64,000 nucleotides of DNA from Pandoraea apista (lineage in GTDB: Bacteria > Pseudomonadota > Gammaproteobacteria > Burkholderiales > Burkholderiaceae): assembly GCF_001465595.2 (NCBI RefSeq), contig NZ_CP013481.2:1922001-1986000 (forward strand), written 5' to 3'. The translations under genes were made by a program, and so were the position numbers. A model generated the notes under the pieces. It ran no database searches, had not been told where the DNA came from, and worked only from the letters and a program-made list of their open reading frames with translations. Positions within the stretch are counted from its first letter, which is position 1, and every line of letters begins with the position of its first letter. Below are positions 29,739 to 41,300 of this stretch, one piece after another.

Positions 29739-30521
29739 TTGCGTCTGTATTTGCTGGGTTTGGGCTGCTATGGAGTGCTGCTGCCGGTGTTGAGCATGGG
29801 GCCATCTGCCGCGCGAGGTGCGCCGCTCAACCCCTTCATCGGTTCCGACAGTGACCCCGCACGGCCCACGGTGCCAGCGATACCCGCGCAACAGACGCCG
29901 GGGCCCAGTGCCGAGCCCAAGTCGTTCTTCTTCGATATCCCTGCGCAGCCACTGGCCGATGCCTTGCAACGTTACGCCATGATCTCCGGCCGTCCCGCTC
30001 TCTTCAGTAGTGCACAGGTGGCCGGTCTCACCTCGTCGCCCGTGCGTGGCGACTTCCCGGCCGACACCGCACTGGAGCGTCTGCTGGCCGGCACGGGCCT
30101 TGTCGCACAGCACGCCCGCTCCAGTCCCGCAGAAGCCTTTGTCCTCAAAGCGCAGCCGACAGCAACCGGGCCGCTGTCGTCCGGCGAAGACACGCCCGCC
30201 AACGCTTATGCCGGCCGGGTGCAGGCGAGCGTCTGGGCGGCGCTTTGTAGCAACACGCTTACCCGGCCGGGACAATACCGAACGTTGTTGCGCTTCGAAA
30301 TCGACGCGACTGGCGCCCTGCGTCAGGCGCGGCTGCTGACATCGACCGGGGAGCGCAGCCGCGACGCCGCTGTGCTTCGGGTGCTCGCTAGCGTACGTAT
30401 CGAGGGTGTGCCGCCAAGCGACCTGGCGCAGCCGTTGACCATGGTGCTGTTGCCCCGCGATCCGCATCGTTCCGACGCCTCTCCCGTTTGCCGCGCGGCG
30501 GTCAAGGAGGGGCGTTCATGA
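29739..30521 (+). CDS. Exported STN-domain protein with TonB-C-like end, cassette 2
   Basis: Paralogue of the protein at 14308. I choose the TTG at 29739 (260 aa) because GGGAGGA lies 6 bases upstream and the product opens with a classic signal peptide (RLYLLGLGCYGVLLPVL to SAARG). ATG at 29706 and GTG at 29673 are alternatives with poor ribosome sites. The STN domain is at about 60-125 (FFFDIPAQPLADALQRYAMI, LLAGTGLVAQ). The TonB-C-like domain is at about 165-245 (YRTLLRFEIDATGALRQARL, LAQPLTMVLLPRD). The stop TGA shares bases with the next ATG (ATGA at 30518), so sigma translation is coupled to it. Confidence 0.8.
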   Translation: MRLYLLGLGCYGVLLPVLSMGPSAARGAPLNPFIGSDSDPARPTVPAIPAQQTPGPSAEPKSFFFDIPAQPLADALQRYAMISGRPALFSSAQVAGLTSSPVRGDFPADTALERLLAGTGLVAQHARSSPAEAFVLKAQPTATGPLSSGEDTPANAYAGRVQASVWAALCSNTLTRPGQYRTLLRFEIDATGALRQARLLTSTGERSRDAAVLRVLASVRIEGVPPSDLAQPLTMVLLPRDPHRSDASPVCRAAVKEGRS

Positions 30522-31033
30522 CGGAGAACGTCGGATCCCTGCCCGAATATCTCACCCGGCACTATCACAACCTGAAGCGCCGTCTCACTCGCCTGCTCGG
30601 CAGCAGCGATCTGGCCGGCGACGCCTTGCACGACGCCTGGGTCAAGCTCCAGGCGCAAGAGCCGGGAACGGGCGAGAGCGTGCACAGCCCAGGCAGTTAT
30701 CTCGTTCGCGTCGCCGTGAACATCGCGCTCGACGCGCAGCGCAAGCAAAGCCGCTCGCTCTCATTCGACGAGGTCGATGCACTGCTTCATCTGTCAGACA
30801 CGGCGCCCGGCCCGGCGCGCGTTGCGGAAGACCGATCCGAACTTGAAGCCCTGATGCAGTTGATGGAACGGCTGCCCGAACGGCGCCGTCAGGTGCTGCT
30901 GCTGGTTCGATGGGAAGGGTTGCCGCAAAAGGCCGTGGCCGAGCGTCTGGGGGTGTCGCTGCGCGTCGTTGAGAACGAGTTGCGCCGTGCGCACGATTTT
31001 CTGGACGAAAAACTGAAAACCAAAAATAGTTGA
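30518..31033 (+). CDS. ECF sigma factor (FecI-like), cassette 2
   Basis: 171 residues from the ATG at 30518, preceded by AAGGAGG. An ATG-less upstream extension to 30488 is rejected. Region 2 (LTRHYHNLKRRLTRLLG, DALHDAWVKLQ, SYLVRVAVNIALDAQRK) and region 4 (LPERRRQVLLLVRWEGLPQ, ERLGVSLRVVENELRRAH) align along their whole length with the sigma factor at 15104, including SDLA-DALHD and DTAPGP-RVAEDRS. It overlaps the STN gene by four bases. Its stop lies within the next promoter motif. Confidence 0.92.
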   Translation: MTENVGSLPEYLTRHYHNLKRRLTRLLGSSDLAGDALHDAWVKLQAQEPGTGESVHSPGSYLVRVAVNIALDAQRKQSRSLSFDEVDALLHLSDTAPGPARVAEDRSELEALMQLMERLPERRRQVLLLVRWEGLPQKAVAERLGVSLRVVENELRRAHDFLDEKLKTKNS

Positions 31034-31059
31034 GGGATTTGTGCGACGCCGTTCGTCCA
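31030..31059 (+). promoter_or_regulatory. Putative ECF promoter before fecR-like gene, cassette 2
   Basis: TT at 31030-31031, GAGGGA, a 16-base spacer, and CGTCC at 31054-31058, preceded by AAATAG. The upstream element overlaps the sigma stop codon (TGA 31031-31033). It is nearly the same as the site at 32214 over the first 14 bases. Confidence 0.65.
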
Positions 31060-31146
31060 TACACTGGCGGCATCCGACGATGCGCGATGCCGCGTTATCG
31101 ATACCGCTAGATTGCCCGCCCTCGGCTGGGCGCCAACATTGATGCA

Positions 31147-32160
31147 ATGAATACACGCGACACTCCTCCGGCTTCCACTTCAGACGACCTGCAACGGCAG
31201 GCGCGCGTCTGGTTGCGGCTGTTGGACGCCGGTGACGTGACCGACGTCGATGCGCAAGCCTTTCGGCGCTGGCTCGACATGAGCGCCGATCACAAAGTGG
31301 CGTTCAACGAGGTGAAGCACCGCTGGGCGACACTGCGCGCGGCGAGCGGTATCTACGTCGAACGGCATCCGCATGCGATGCCCGCCCCGGCAACCGTACG
31401 GTCAACACCACGTGACGGCGCCAGGCAACGCTCGGCGGGCCGCCGCGCGTTCATCGGCGGGGCACTGACCGTGGGCGCGGCGGCGGCCGTCGCAGGTTTC
31501 TACCCGGACGCGTTTCGCCGCGCCATGCCTGACCAGTGGGGGGCAGACGAGCGCACGGCCGTAGGCGAGCAGCGCACACTGACACTGGCGGCGCAGACCG
31601 TTGTCACGCTCAATACACAGACCAGCATCCGGCAAAGCACGCAAAACGGCAGGACGGTGAGCGTGACGTTGCTTTCCGGCGAGGCCGCCGTCGACCTTGG
31701 CGGTTCGGCCGAGCCATTCACGGTATCGGCCGGCGTGGGCAGCGCGCGCGCGCAAGACGGCCGCTTCGAAGTCCGCTATCTCGACGGCAAGGCCTGTGTC
31801 ACATGTATCGATGGATCGGTTCAGGTGTCGCACCCCGCTGGCAAGCGGTCTTTGCAGGCGCGCCAGCAAGTCGCCTATAACGACCACGTGCTGAGCGACG
31901 TCGGCAACGTCGATGCGCAAGCCGTGACGGCATGGCGTCGGGGCGAATTGGTGTTCGACCAGATTCGCCTTGTCGATGTCGTCGACGAAATCAATCGCTA
32001 CCGCTCGGGGCGGATCGTTCTCGTCAATGAGGCCGCACGCAATCAGCGCGTGACCGGGCGTTTTCGGATCGCCTCGCTCGATGCCGCATTGTCACAACTG
32101 GAGAGCACATTCGATCTGAATGCCAGGGCGTTGCCAGGAGGCCTGCTGATACTGAGCTGA
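31147..32160 (+). CDS. FecR-like membrane anti-sigma factor, cassette 2
   Basis: 337 residues, paralogue of the protein at 15755 with the same order. Cytosolic DUF4880-type domain (about 16-60, ARVWLRLLDAGDVTDVDAQA), twin-arginine motif GRRAFIGGALT near residue 98 with the membrane segment, and periplasmic FecR domain (TAVGEQRTLTLAAQTVVTLN; RFEVRYLDGKACVTCIDG). The STN-like C-terminus is LVDVVDEINRYRSGRIVL. The two Cys of the ACVTC stretch are conserved in both paralogues and may pair in the periplasm. Expected to bind the sigma factor at 30518 and receive a signal from the STN protein. Confidence 0.9.
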   Translation: MNTRDTPPASTSDDLQRQARVWLRLLDAGDVTDVDAQAFRRWLDMSADHKVAFNEVKHRWATLRAASGIYVERHPHAMPAPATVRSTPRDGARQRSAGRRAFIGGALTVGAAAAVAGFYPDAFRRAMPDQWGADERTAVGEQRTLTLAAQTVVTLNTQTSIRQSTQNGRTVSVTLLSGEAAVDLGGSAEPFTVSAGVGSARAQDGRFEVRYLDGKACVTCIDGSVQVSHPAGKRSLQARQQVAYNDHVLSDVGNVDAQAVTAWRRGELVFDQIRLVDVVDEINRYRSGRIVLVNEAARNQRVTGRFRIASLDAALSQLESTFDLNARALPGGLLILS

Positions 32161-32213
32161 CGATCCGAAGATCGAACGTTGGCGGGTTTCCCATATCGAT
32201 CGTCGGGAAATAG

Positions 32214-32243
32214 TTGAGGGTTTCCGCACAGCCCATTCGTCTT
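32214..32243 (+). promoter_or_regulatory. Putative ECF promoter before giant FHA gene, cassette 2
   Basis: TT at 32214-32215, GAGGGT, a 16-base spacer, and CGTCT at 32238-32242, with AAATAG upstream. Leader to the ATG at 32357 is about 105 bases. Confidence 0.65.
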
Positions 32244-32356
32244 AGCGACTCGGGATGCCGACACAACGCCGACAACGGCGATGTGCACGTTTCCGGCAAC
32301 GGGGTCGCCGATGGCGAATTTGCCGGAAGCGCTCAACTATCAGCGAGGATTCGGGC

Positions 32357-35300
32357 ATGAGCACGCGTGGACGCGAAGGGGCAACGGCAATGCGAAGCAG
32401 CGGTCGCAGAATCGGTTTAGGACTGATGCGCCGTCCGCGCAGGGTCGCACCTATCGCACAGGCGATCACACTGTTGCTTACTACCATGGGCGCGGCCCAC
32501 GCACAGCAAGCCTTCAGCAACGCGTGGTTCGCCGCGCGAGGCGCGGCACAGGCCACAGCGTCGCAGACGGGACGCTTGCCCAACGGCATGCCGGTCACGT
32601 CGCTCATGGACCCGTCGGCGCAGCAGCAACAGGCGAACGCGCAGTTGCAGCGCTCGATTGCGAATCTGGGCACGGCGGCGCAGAACATTGCCGCGATGCA
32701 GGCCGCGCAGGCCAATGCGCGTGCGGCGGCTGGCAATACGGATGCGACGATTCCCGACGGTCTGAGCGAGGGCGGCCTGAAGGTCGACACGAACAGCCTG
32801 ACCAAAGGCTGGGTCAACGCGCAGGCGCCCACGCAAACGAGCGCCAACGGCAAAACCAACGTCAACATTGCGCAAACGGCCGACAAGGCAATCCTGAACT
32901 GGGAGACGTTCAACGTCGGGCGTAATACGTCGGTGAACTTCGCACAGCAAAGCGACTGGGCGGCGCTCAATCGCGTGAATGATCCGAATGCGCGTCCGAG
33001 CCAGATTCAGGGGCAGATTCACGGCGACGGCACGGTGCTGATCCTGAACCGCAACGGTGTGATCTTCGGTGGGACGAGTCAGGTCGATACGCGCAATCTG
33101 GTGGTGGCGGCGGCGCGCATGAGCGACGCGCAGTTCCAGACCGGTGGCATCTACGGGGCGAACGGCACGACACCGAGCTTCACCGATGCGCTGGGCAAGG
33201 TCGAAGTGCAGGCGGGCGCGAACATCACGACCCGCACGCCGACGTCGGTGACGCAGGGCGGCGGCTATGTGCTGCTGCTGGGCAACCAGGTGAGTAATGC
33301 GGGCGCCATCGTCACCCCGCAAGGGCAGGTGGCGCTCGCCGCGGGTGATAGCTTCGTGATTCGCAAGGGCGTCGGCACGGATGCGAATACGGCATCGACC
33401 ACGCGCGGCAATGAAATCTCGCCGCAGTTCGTTGCGCAGAGCACGGCGGGCAAGGTGGTCAATACGGGCTTGTTGATGGCGTCGGAAGGCGACATTACGC
33501 TGGCGGGCCGCGACGTTCAGCAGCTAGGCACGGCGGTGTCGACCACGACGGTGAACACGCGCGGCACGATCCACTTGCTGAACTCGGCGAGCGACACGCA
33601 GGGCAAGGTGACGCTGGGCAGCGGGGCGCTCACGTCGGTGCTCATCAGCGACAGCGGCGCCACCGCCCTCGACAGCCAGCGCACGGCACTGATTCAGGAT
33701 TCGGCCACGCAGGACGCACTGCGCGCGGGCACTTCCAGCGGACTGTTCGACAACCTCTCGAAGCTCTCGGATCGTCGCGATCAATCGCGCGTCGAGATCG
33801 TGAGCGGTGGCAACGTGGAATTCCAGAGCGATTCGCTCACGCTGGCCACGGGCGGACAGATTGCCGTGAGTGCGACGGGCCGCAGTTTCGTGGCGAACCG
33901 TGCGCAACTCGATGTGTCGGGTGCGGTCGGCGTGTCGCTGTCGATGGACAGCAACAACGTCAAGGTGAACGTGCAGGGCAACGAGCAACGCGACGCGCCG
34001 GGCAACCGCGATAACGCCGCGTTGAATAACGCAAACGTCTGGATCGATCGCCGCCGTCTGGTCTATGTTCCGGCCTCTGTGGGGGGCTACGCGAACGAGC
34101 GTTGGTACACCCCGGGCGGTTTGCTCGAAGTCGGCGGCTACCTGGCGAATCAGGCGCACGGCATTGGCGAATGGGCTGCGCAGGGCGGCACGGTCACGAT
34201 CGGCGGCAACGAGGTTGTCACGCAAAAGGGCGCGCTCATCAACTTGTCGGGCGGCTCGCTCGACGTGCAGACGGGTTACCTGAACCAGTCGTGGCTCAAA
34301 GGCGCAGACGGTCAGCTCTACAACGTCAACACCGCGCCGTCGAATGTGCTCTACACGGGCGTGTACAACGGCTTCGAAGTCGATCATCCGCGCTGGGGCA
34401 AGAACACGACCGAGTCGTATGCGAGCCCGCTCATCGCACCCACGCGCGTGCTGCAAAACGGGTACACGGTCGGACGCGACGCCGGGAAGCTGATCGTGAA
34501 TGCACCGACGGCGGTGCTTGAGGCCGACGTCACGGCAACGGTCTACACCGGTCCGGTGCAGACGCAGGCGCGTCCGTCGAGCCTGACCGATGGCTACGCA
34601 TTGAGTCAGTTCACGGTCGCGCGAGCCGGATCCCTTGCGCTGGGGCAGTACTCGAATCTCGGCCGCATCAATGGCTATGCGAGCGATGTTGTTATCGGGG
34701 CGTTCGACGACATCACCCAGGGCATGGCGGCAGGCGATGCACTCGACACCGCGCGAAATGGCACCGTCTGGATGGATGCCGGCCGCCTCAACAGCGCGGG
34801 GCTGGGCGAGTTGGATCTGGTGTCGACCCATCGCATCGCGGTGAACGGCGACCTGAATCTTGCCACCGGTGGCCGGCTCAGTCTCATCGCACCGCGTGTC
34901 GACGTGAACGGCGACGTCACGGCCCGGGGCGGCATCGTCAACGTCACCAATCTCTTCCTCAAGGCGGGCGACACGTTTCCTACCCCATTGCTGACGCCGG
35001 ATAACGTGGCCGTGCTCACGCTGGGGCCGAATCGCACAATCGATGTTCGTGGTGTATGGGTCAACGGAGCGCTGGACCCCAATTCGCTCTCGCAAGTTGC
35101 CTATCTGAATGGCGGCAACGTGACGTTCGATTCGACCGGCGATCTGACGATCGACACCGGCAGCGTGATCGACGTTTCCTCCGGCGGGGCCGTTCTGGCA
35201 AACGGCAAGACACGGGGTGGCACCGGCGGGAACGTCACGCTGATCGCCGGCGATGCCGCCGCCAACTTCAGCCGAGGTACGCTGGTGCTGGACGGCACGA

Positions 35301-38300
35301 TCAAAGCCTACGGCGTGAATGGCGGCGGCAAGCTCACTATCTCGACACCCGACAGCATCATGATCGGAAGCAATGCCGGACTGGCGGGCGGGTCGCTCGC
35401 GTCGGGGACCGCGTCGGAGGTGGCGTTGAAGCTCGCAGAGCCGTACACCGTCCCGGCGGGCACGCCGTTGCCGTTCAGCGCCGTTGACGGGCGTACCCGG
35501 CTGACGCTGGACGTGCCCACACCGACCGACATCACCAGCGACGGCGGACCCAGCACGCCGACCGCCGCGCCTTGGGTCGTTCCGACCGGGGTCACCGTCA
35601 TGGTGACTCGTCCCAAAGGTCAATTGGGATGGGATCGCTACTACAGCGGCGACACATTACCCGCAGGCACGGTCATCTTCGCGCTCGATAACAGCGGTGT
35701 GATACCGGCAGGAACTGTCATTCCATCGAGCGTTTTTCCGAACGGTTTTCCGATCAAGCCGTACAGCGTTGTCTATACGGCTGGCACGGTTAGCGGCACC
35801 GACGTGACCTATCCTGTCGGCACGATCCTGCCTGCGGGGACGGTACTGGCGCGCACCGTCGCCGTAGCCCCCGTGCCGAGCTTCAGTGCAGGCAATTCCG
35901 GCAGCAATGCGCCGTTCTTCAGCGCCGGTTTTTCGAGTTACGACATCAATGGCGGTCAGGGGGTGCATATCGACAAGGGCGTGACGCTGGCGCCCACCAT
36001 GCCGGTATACCGCTTCACCGCCAACAGCATGAACGCCCGCACGGGCAGCGATCCTGCTCAGGCGATGACGCTAACCTTGCCGCCGTTGTTTGCCGAGAAT
36101 GCGAGCGCTGGCACCTTGACCCAGCGCGGTGGGGCAAGCCTTGCGTTGCGCGCACTCAAAAAGGACTATCTCGGCAATCCGTCGGGCGCCGACATCGTTG
36201 TCTCGCCACAGGCTTCGATCATCGTCGATCCGGGGCAGAGCATTACGCTCGACGCTTTCGAGCAGATCACCGTCGATGGTTCCCTGAGTGCGCGCGGGGG
36301 CAAGATCAATCTCGTCAACGAGGGCGACGGCAGTTTGCCCAATACGCGAATCTTCGACGACAGCGGCGCGAATCGGGGCGTATCGGTCTGGTTAGGACCG
36401 CAGGCAATGCTTGACGTCTCCGGTCTCGGCTATACGGCGACCGACGCGAACGGCCGAACCTACGGCACCGTACTCGACGGCGGTGCGATCAACATCAACG
36501 GCGGCACAGCCTTCGTTGTCTTGCGCCCGGGCGCTCAAATGAACGCCGACGGCGTCAGTGTGAGCGTCGATACGGCAACGGTTTCCGGACAGCCGGCGAA
36601 CGCCAGGGGCACCACGGCGCTTGTTTCCAATGGCGGCTCGATTGCGCTCACCTCGATGAGCGGATTGGCACTGGACGGCGACATGCACGCGAGAGCGGGC
36701 GGGGCCGGCGCCTCGGGCGGCGACTTGTCGCTCACGCTGATCACGCTACAGTTTTGGGATCCGCTGGGGCAAACGCCACTCAGTCAACGCCCGGTGAGCA
36801 TGATGATGCTGACGCAAACGCGTCCGGACCCTGTCGCGTTATCGGGACCGGGGGCACCGGTTTCGGTGCTGCCTGTCGGTCGCGGGGTGATCAGTGTCGA
36901 CCAGATCAAGTCCGGCGGGTTCAGTTCGCTGTCGCTCACGTCAACTGACTATCTCAACTTCAACGGCGATGTCTCGCTCTCGCTCGACAAGAGCCTGCGG
37001 CTTAACGCCGGTGAGTACGTCTCGGGCATGCCGCTGGTCGCGGGCGAGAGCCCGACGGATCATCCGGGCCACGGCAATGTGCGTTTGAGTGCGCCATATG
37101 TTCTGCTCAGCGCCACGCCGTTCACCTTGCCCGACGGATACGTATCCGGCTCGCTGGGCAACCCCAATGCGTCGGCACGCCCGACGACGGCAACCTTCGA
37201 GATCGACGCGAATCTCATCGATGTCAAGGGCCCGGTGGTTTTCTCTTCGCGATCGAGCTACTACGATTCCGATCAATATGTGAACGTGGACACGTCGGCG
37301 CCGGGCTTCCGTTCGGTCAAGCTTGTCAGTCAGGGCGACATTCGGTTTCTCGCTTCGCCGAACGCTACCAATGGAACCGTACTTGCGTCGTCGTGGGATA
37401 TCGCGCTCGACGGCGCACAGATCTATCCGGCAACGGGCGCCGTTGCCACCGTTACCGCCGGTCAGAGCAACAGCAATTACACCGATGCGACCTTGTCGAT
37501 CGGGCGTACGACCGACACGGTGCCTGACACCCCGTACTCCGCGTTTGGCACGTTAAGCCTGGTGGCCCCGAACATTCGGCAGGGCGGTATCTTGCGGGCA
37601 CCGTTCGGCAAACTTCTGATGGGAGTCCCAGCCGTTGGCGGGGTGCTCACAGGCTCGACGAGCAATATCGAGTTTCTCCCCGGCAGCCTCACTTCGGCGT
37701 CGCTGAACGGTTTGGTGATGCCGTATGGCGGCACTGTCGACGGCGTGACCTACACCTACAACGGCGCGACCATTCCCGGATACCTGACGGAACTGAGTCT
37801 CGATAGTCGGTTGCTGGGCGCAGGCATGCTGCTCCAGAGCAAGACCATCCGCGTCGACGAGAACGCCGTACTCGATCTCTCGGGCGGCGGTACGCTTACG
37901 GGGGCGGGCTTTGTCTCGGGGCGTGGCGGATCCGTCAACGTGCTGAATACGCCGCTCGTGAACGCCAATCCGACCATGACCCTGAGCAAGGCGGGGAACA
38001 CGGTCTATGCCATTCTGCCCGGCTATGCGTCGAACTACGCGCCTGTCGCGGCCGAGAACGGCGCGGGCGACCCCGTCGTCGGACAGCGCATCACCCTGGG
38101 AGAGGGCGTTCCGGGGCTCGCGGCAGGAACGTACACGCTGCTGCCCTCGAATTACGCACTGCTGCCCGGCGCCTATCGTGTCGAGATCGGCGGCACGGTC
38201 GGAAATCTGCCGGCAACGGCCACCGCGGCAGGCAACGGAACCTACCTCGTGCCCGGGTACACGAGCGTTGCGAATACGGCCATACGAAGTCAGCTACCGT

Positions 38301-41300
38301 CGAGCGTGCTGGTGACACCCGGCACCGCAGTGCGCAAGTACTCGCAATACAACGAACAAAGCTACAGCGACTTCGTCACGAGCCAGGTCGCCCAGTTCGG
38401 CGGGGTGGCGCCCATGTTGCCAAGAGACGGCAGCGCACTCGCGATCCGCTTCAATCTCTCGGATACGCCGGACACACCGTCGCCCTATCCGGCGCTGGTG
38501 TTCGACGGCCGAGCGTTGTTTCAGCCGGCCGCCGGTGGCACGGCCGGACAGGTCGGTGTGTTCAACATCGGCGAAATCACGAACGGCGATATTTCACCGG
38601 GCTTCACCGGCGTGTCGGTGACGGGCCAGGCGCTGAGTGCGCTCGGCGCACCGCGCTTGAGCGTCAATGGCAAAGTGGGGCTCGCCAACGGCGTACTCGG
38701 CTTCGAGCAGGCTCCGGCGTCGGGCGATCTGGCCGTGCGCGATGGGGTGACGTTGACGGCTGGCGAGATTTACTTGGTCGGCGGCAACATCGACATTGGC
38801 CGCGACGTGACACTTTCGACCGTGGGACAAGGCCCAGCGCGCTTCGACACGGCGTCGACCGGCTACAAATTCTCTGCGGGAAATGCCACGGTGCTGGGAT
38901 TGTCCAACGGCGACCTGCAATTCGTCGGGTCATCCGGCGGTAGTGGAGCGATCAACATCGGCGCGGGCGCTGGCCTATTTGCGGAGGGCACCGTCGCGCT
39001 CGCGACCAACGGCGCCTCGAGCATCGACCCCGACGCCCGCTTCGGTGCGCGCAACATCGCGCTGGCGGTCGGCACGCTCAATGTCGGCGATGCGGCGCAG
39101 ATTGTGGCCGCAGGCAATCCGGCCGGCGTGCTGTTCAATCAATCGGTGCTCAACACATTGCTTCAGGGCGATTCGACGCATGGCGCACCTGCGCTGCAAC
39201 GGCTGACGTTGAGCACGGCGAACGCGATCAATCTGTTCGGGAGCAACGGACTGGATACGCGCGGCAAAGGGGTCGATCTTGTCCTGAATTCCCCCGCAAT
39301 CTACGGCACGGGTGCGGCGGGTGATCGGGCGGTGGTGGCGGCGGATCGCATCGTGTGGAACGGCGTGCAAGGGGGCGGTGCACCGGCGATCACGGCGGGC
39401 GGGCCGGGAACCGGTAGCGGATCTCTGCAATTCGTCGCCAGAGAGATCGACATCGGTGAGCCAGTGACACTCGATACGTCGAACGTCAATCGCACGATGT
39501 ACGGCTTCAACAGTGTCGATTTCTCGGCAAGCGAGCGTATCGTTTCGGCTGGACGCGGTGCGTTGTACGTCTATCAGGCGCCGAGTACGCAGGCCGGCGA
39601 TGTTCTTGGGCAGAGCGGCACGGGCGGGAACCTGACGCTGAGCACACCGCTGCTGACCGGTGCGGCCAAGTCGATCATCAACTACACGACCGGCGGCACG
39701 TTGACTGTTGTGACACCGGCGGGTGTGGCCCCGAGCGTCGCGACGACAACGGTTGCCGGTGCCGAAATCGATCTTTCCGGCAACAACGTGAACATCGGCA
39801 GCGCCGTGCTGTTGCCCAGCGGCAAGTTCGTGGTGAACGCGGTCAACGACATCGTGCTCGACGGTAACAGCCGGATCGATCTGCGCGGACGGCCGACGAC
39901 GATTCAGAGCGCGACGGTGTATGGCTTCGGCGGCTCGGCCGTCTTGCGCAGCATGCAAGGCAGCGTCAGTCAATTGGCCGGGTCGGTCGTCGACGTATCG
40001 GCAACACACGCCAACGCCGGCGCGATTTCGATCGACGCCGCCACGGGCACGCTCTCGCTCGGAGGCAGTGTGCTGGGCGCGGCGGACGAGGGCTTCACGA
40101 GCGGGGCATTCGGCGCGTCGGTCAGCACCTTCTCAGACTTCTCCGGATTGAACGCGCTTCTCACTCGGGGCGGCTTCTTCGACTCGCGCAGCTTCGACCA
40201 GAAACGGGGCGATCTGGTCGTCGGCGATGGCGTGAAGGCACACAACGTTGGCATTGCCGTCGATAGCGGCATGTTGACCGTGAACGGGACCATCGACGCC
40301 TCGGGCGCCCAGCCCGGCACCATCCGCTTGTCGGGTGGCAATGGTCTGATGCTGGGCAGCAGCGCCGTGCTCGATGCGCACGGCACCCAATTGCAGGTCG
40401 ACAGTTATGGCGCCCCCATCGAGGCGAAAAATCGCGGGCACGTCGAACTGACGGCTGCCGGCGGAACGCTGACGCTCTCGCCAGGCGCCACGATCGACCT
40501 GAGCACACCGGGCGCGACCCACTACGGCGACGTGATTCTGAATGCCATGCGAACCGCGGAAACGTCGGGTGACGTGGCGATCGACGCTGCCGGCCCGCTG
40601 GCGATTCGCGGCGCGAACAGCATCGCCCTGAACGGGGTCTGGACGTACACGTTGCCCTCGGGCAGTGTCGTGACTCAATCGACCCTCGACGACTACGACA
40701 CGGCCAGCACCGCGTTCATGAATCAGGCGCAGGGCAATGCGGCTTTGGGGGCGCGCACGGCAGGGCTTGCGGCTTATGGCAGTGCTTACCACTTGCGTCC
40801 GGGCGTGCAGATCGCGTCACTGGGTGATCTCTCGACGGCGGGCGATATCGATCTGGCGAAGTACCGCTACGGCGCGGGCGCGGATCGCGATCCGGCCTCG
40901 GCGACGTATGGGGCCGGCGAGCCGATGGCGCTGATTCTGCGTGCGGCCGGGAATCTGGCGATCAACGGCAGCATCTCCGACGGGTTCACCGGCACGGGGG
41001 CGGGCGCACCGGCCTTCTCGGCGATCACGCCGGCAACGTTCTCGACTGACACGTCCCATTTCGGCAAGCAAGGGGCGTACCTTTGGCGCTTGAGCGCGGG
41101 CAACACCATGGTCGTGAGCAATCCGAATGGGTGGCTCGTGCCGCAGTACGGGCCCGCCCGTAACCTTGCCCTTCCGCCGTCGGTGCAGCCGACAGCGTTA
41201 GACGGAACGCAATATCCTTCCGGCAGCGTGGTTCCGTTCGGGACGATCCTGACGCGACTGTATGTGCCGGTGGGTTCGGAAATACCGTCGGCGGCCAGCT

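Noticed and set aside
33524..35623. 699-codon - strand frame inside the second giant gene
   Set aside because: Same reason: antisense shadow lying at a similar place as in the paralogue because the codon bias is shared.
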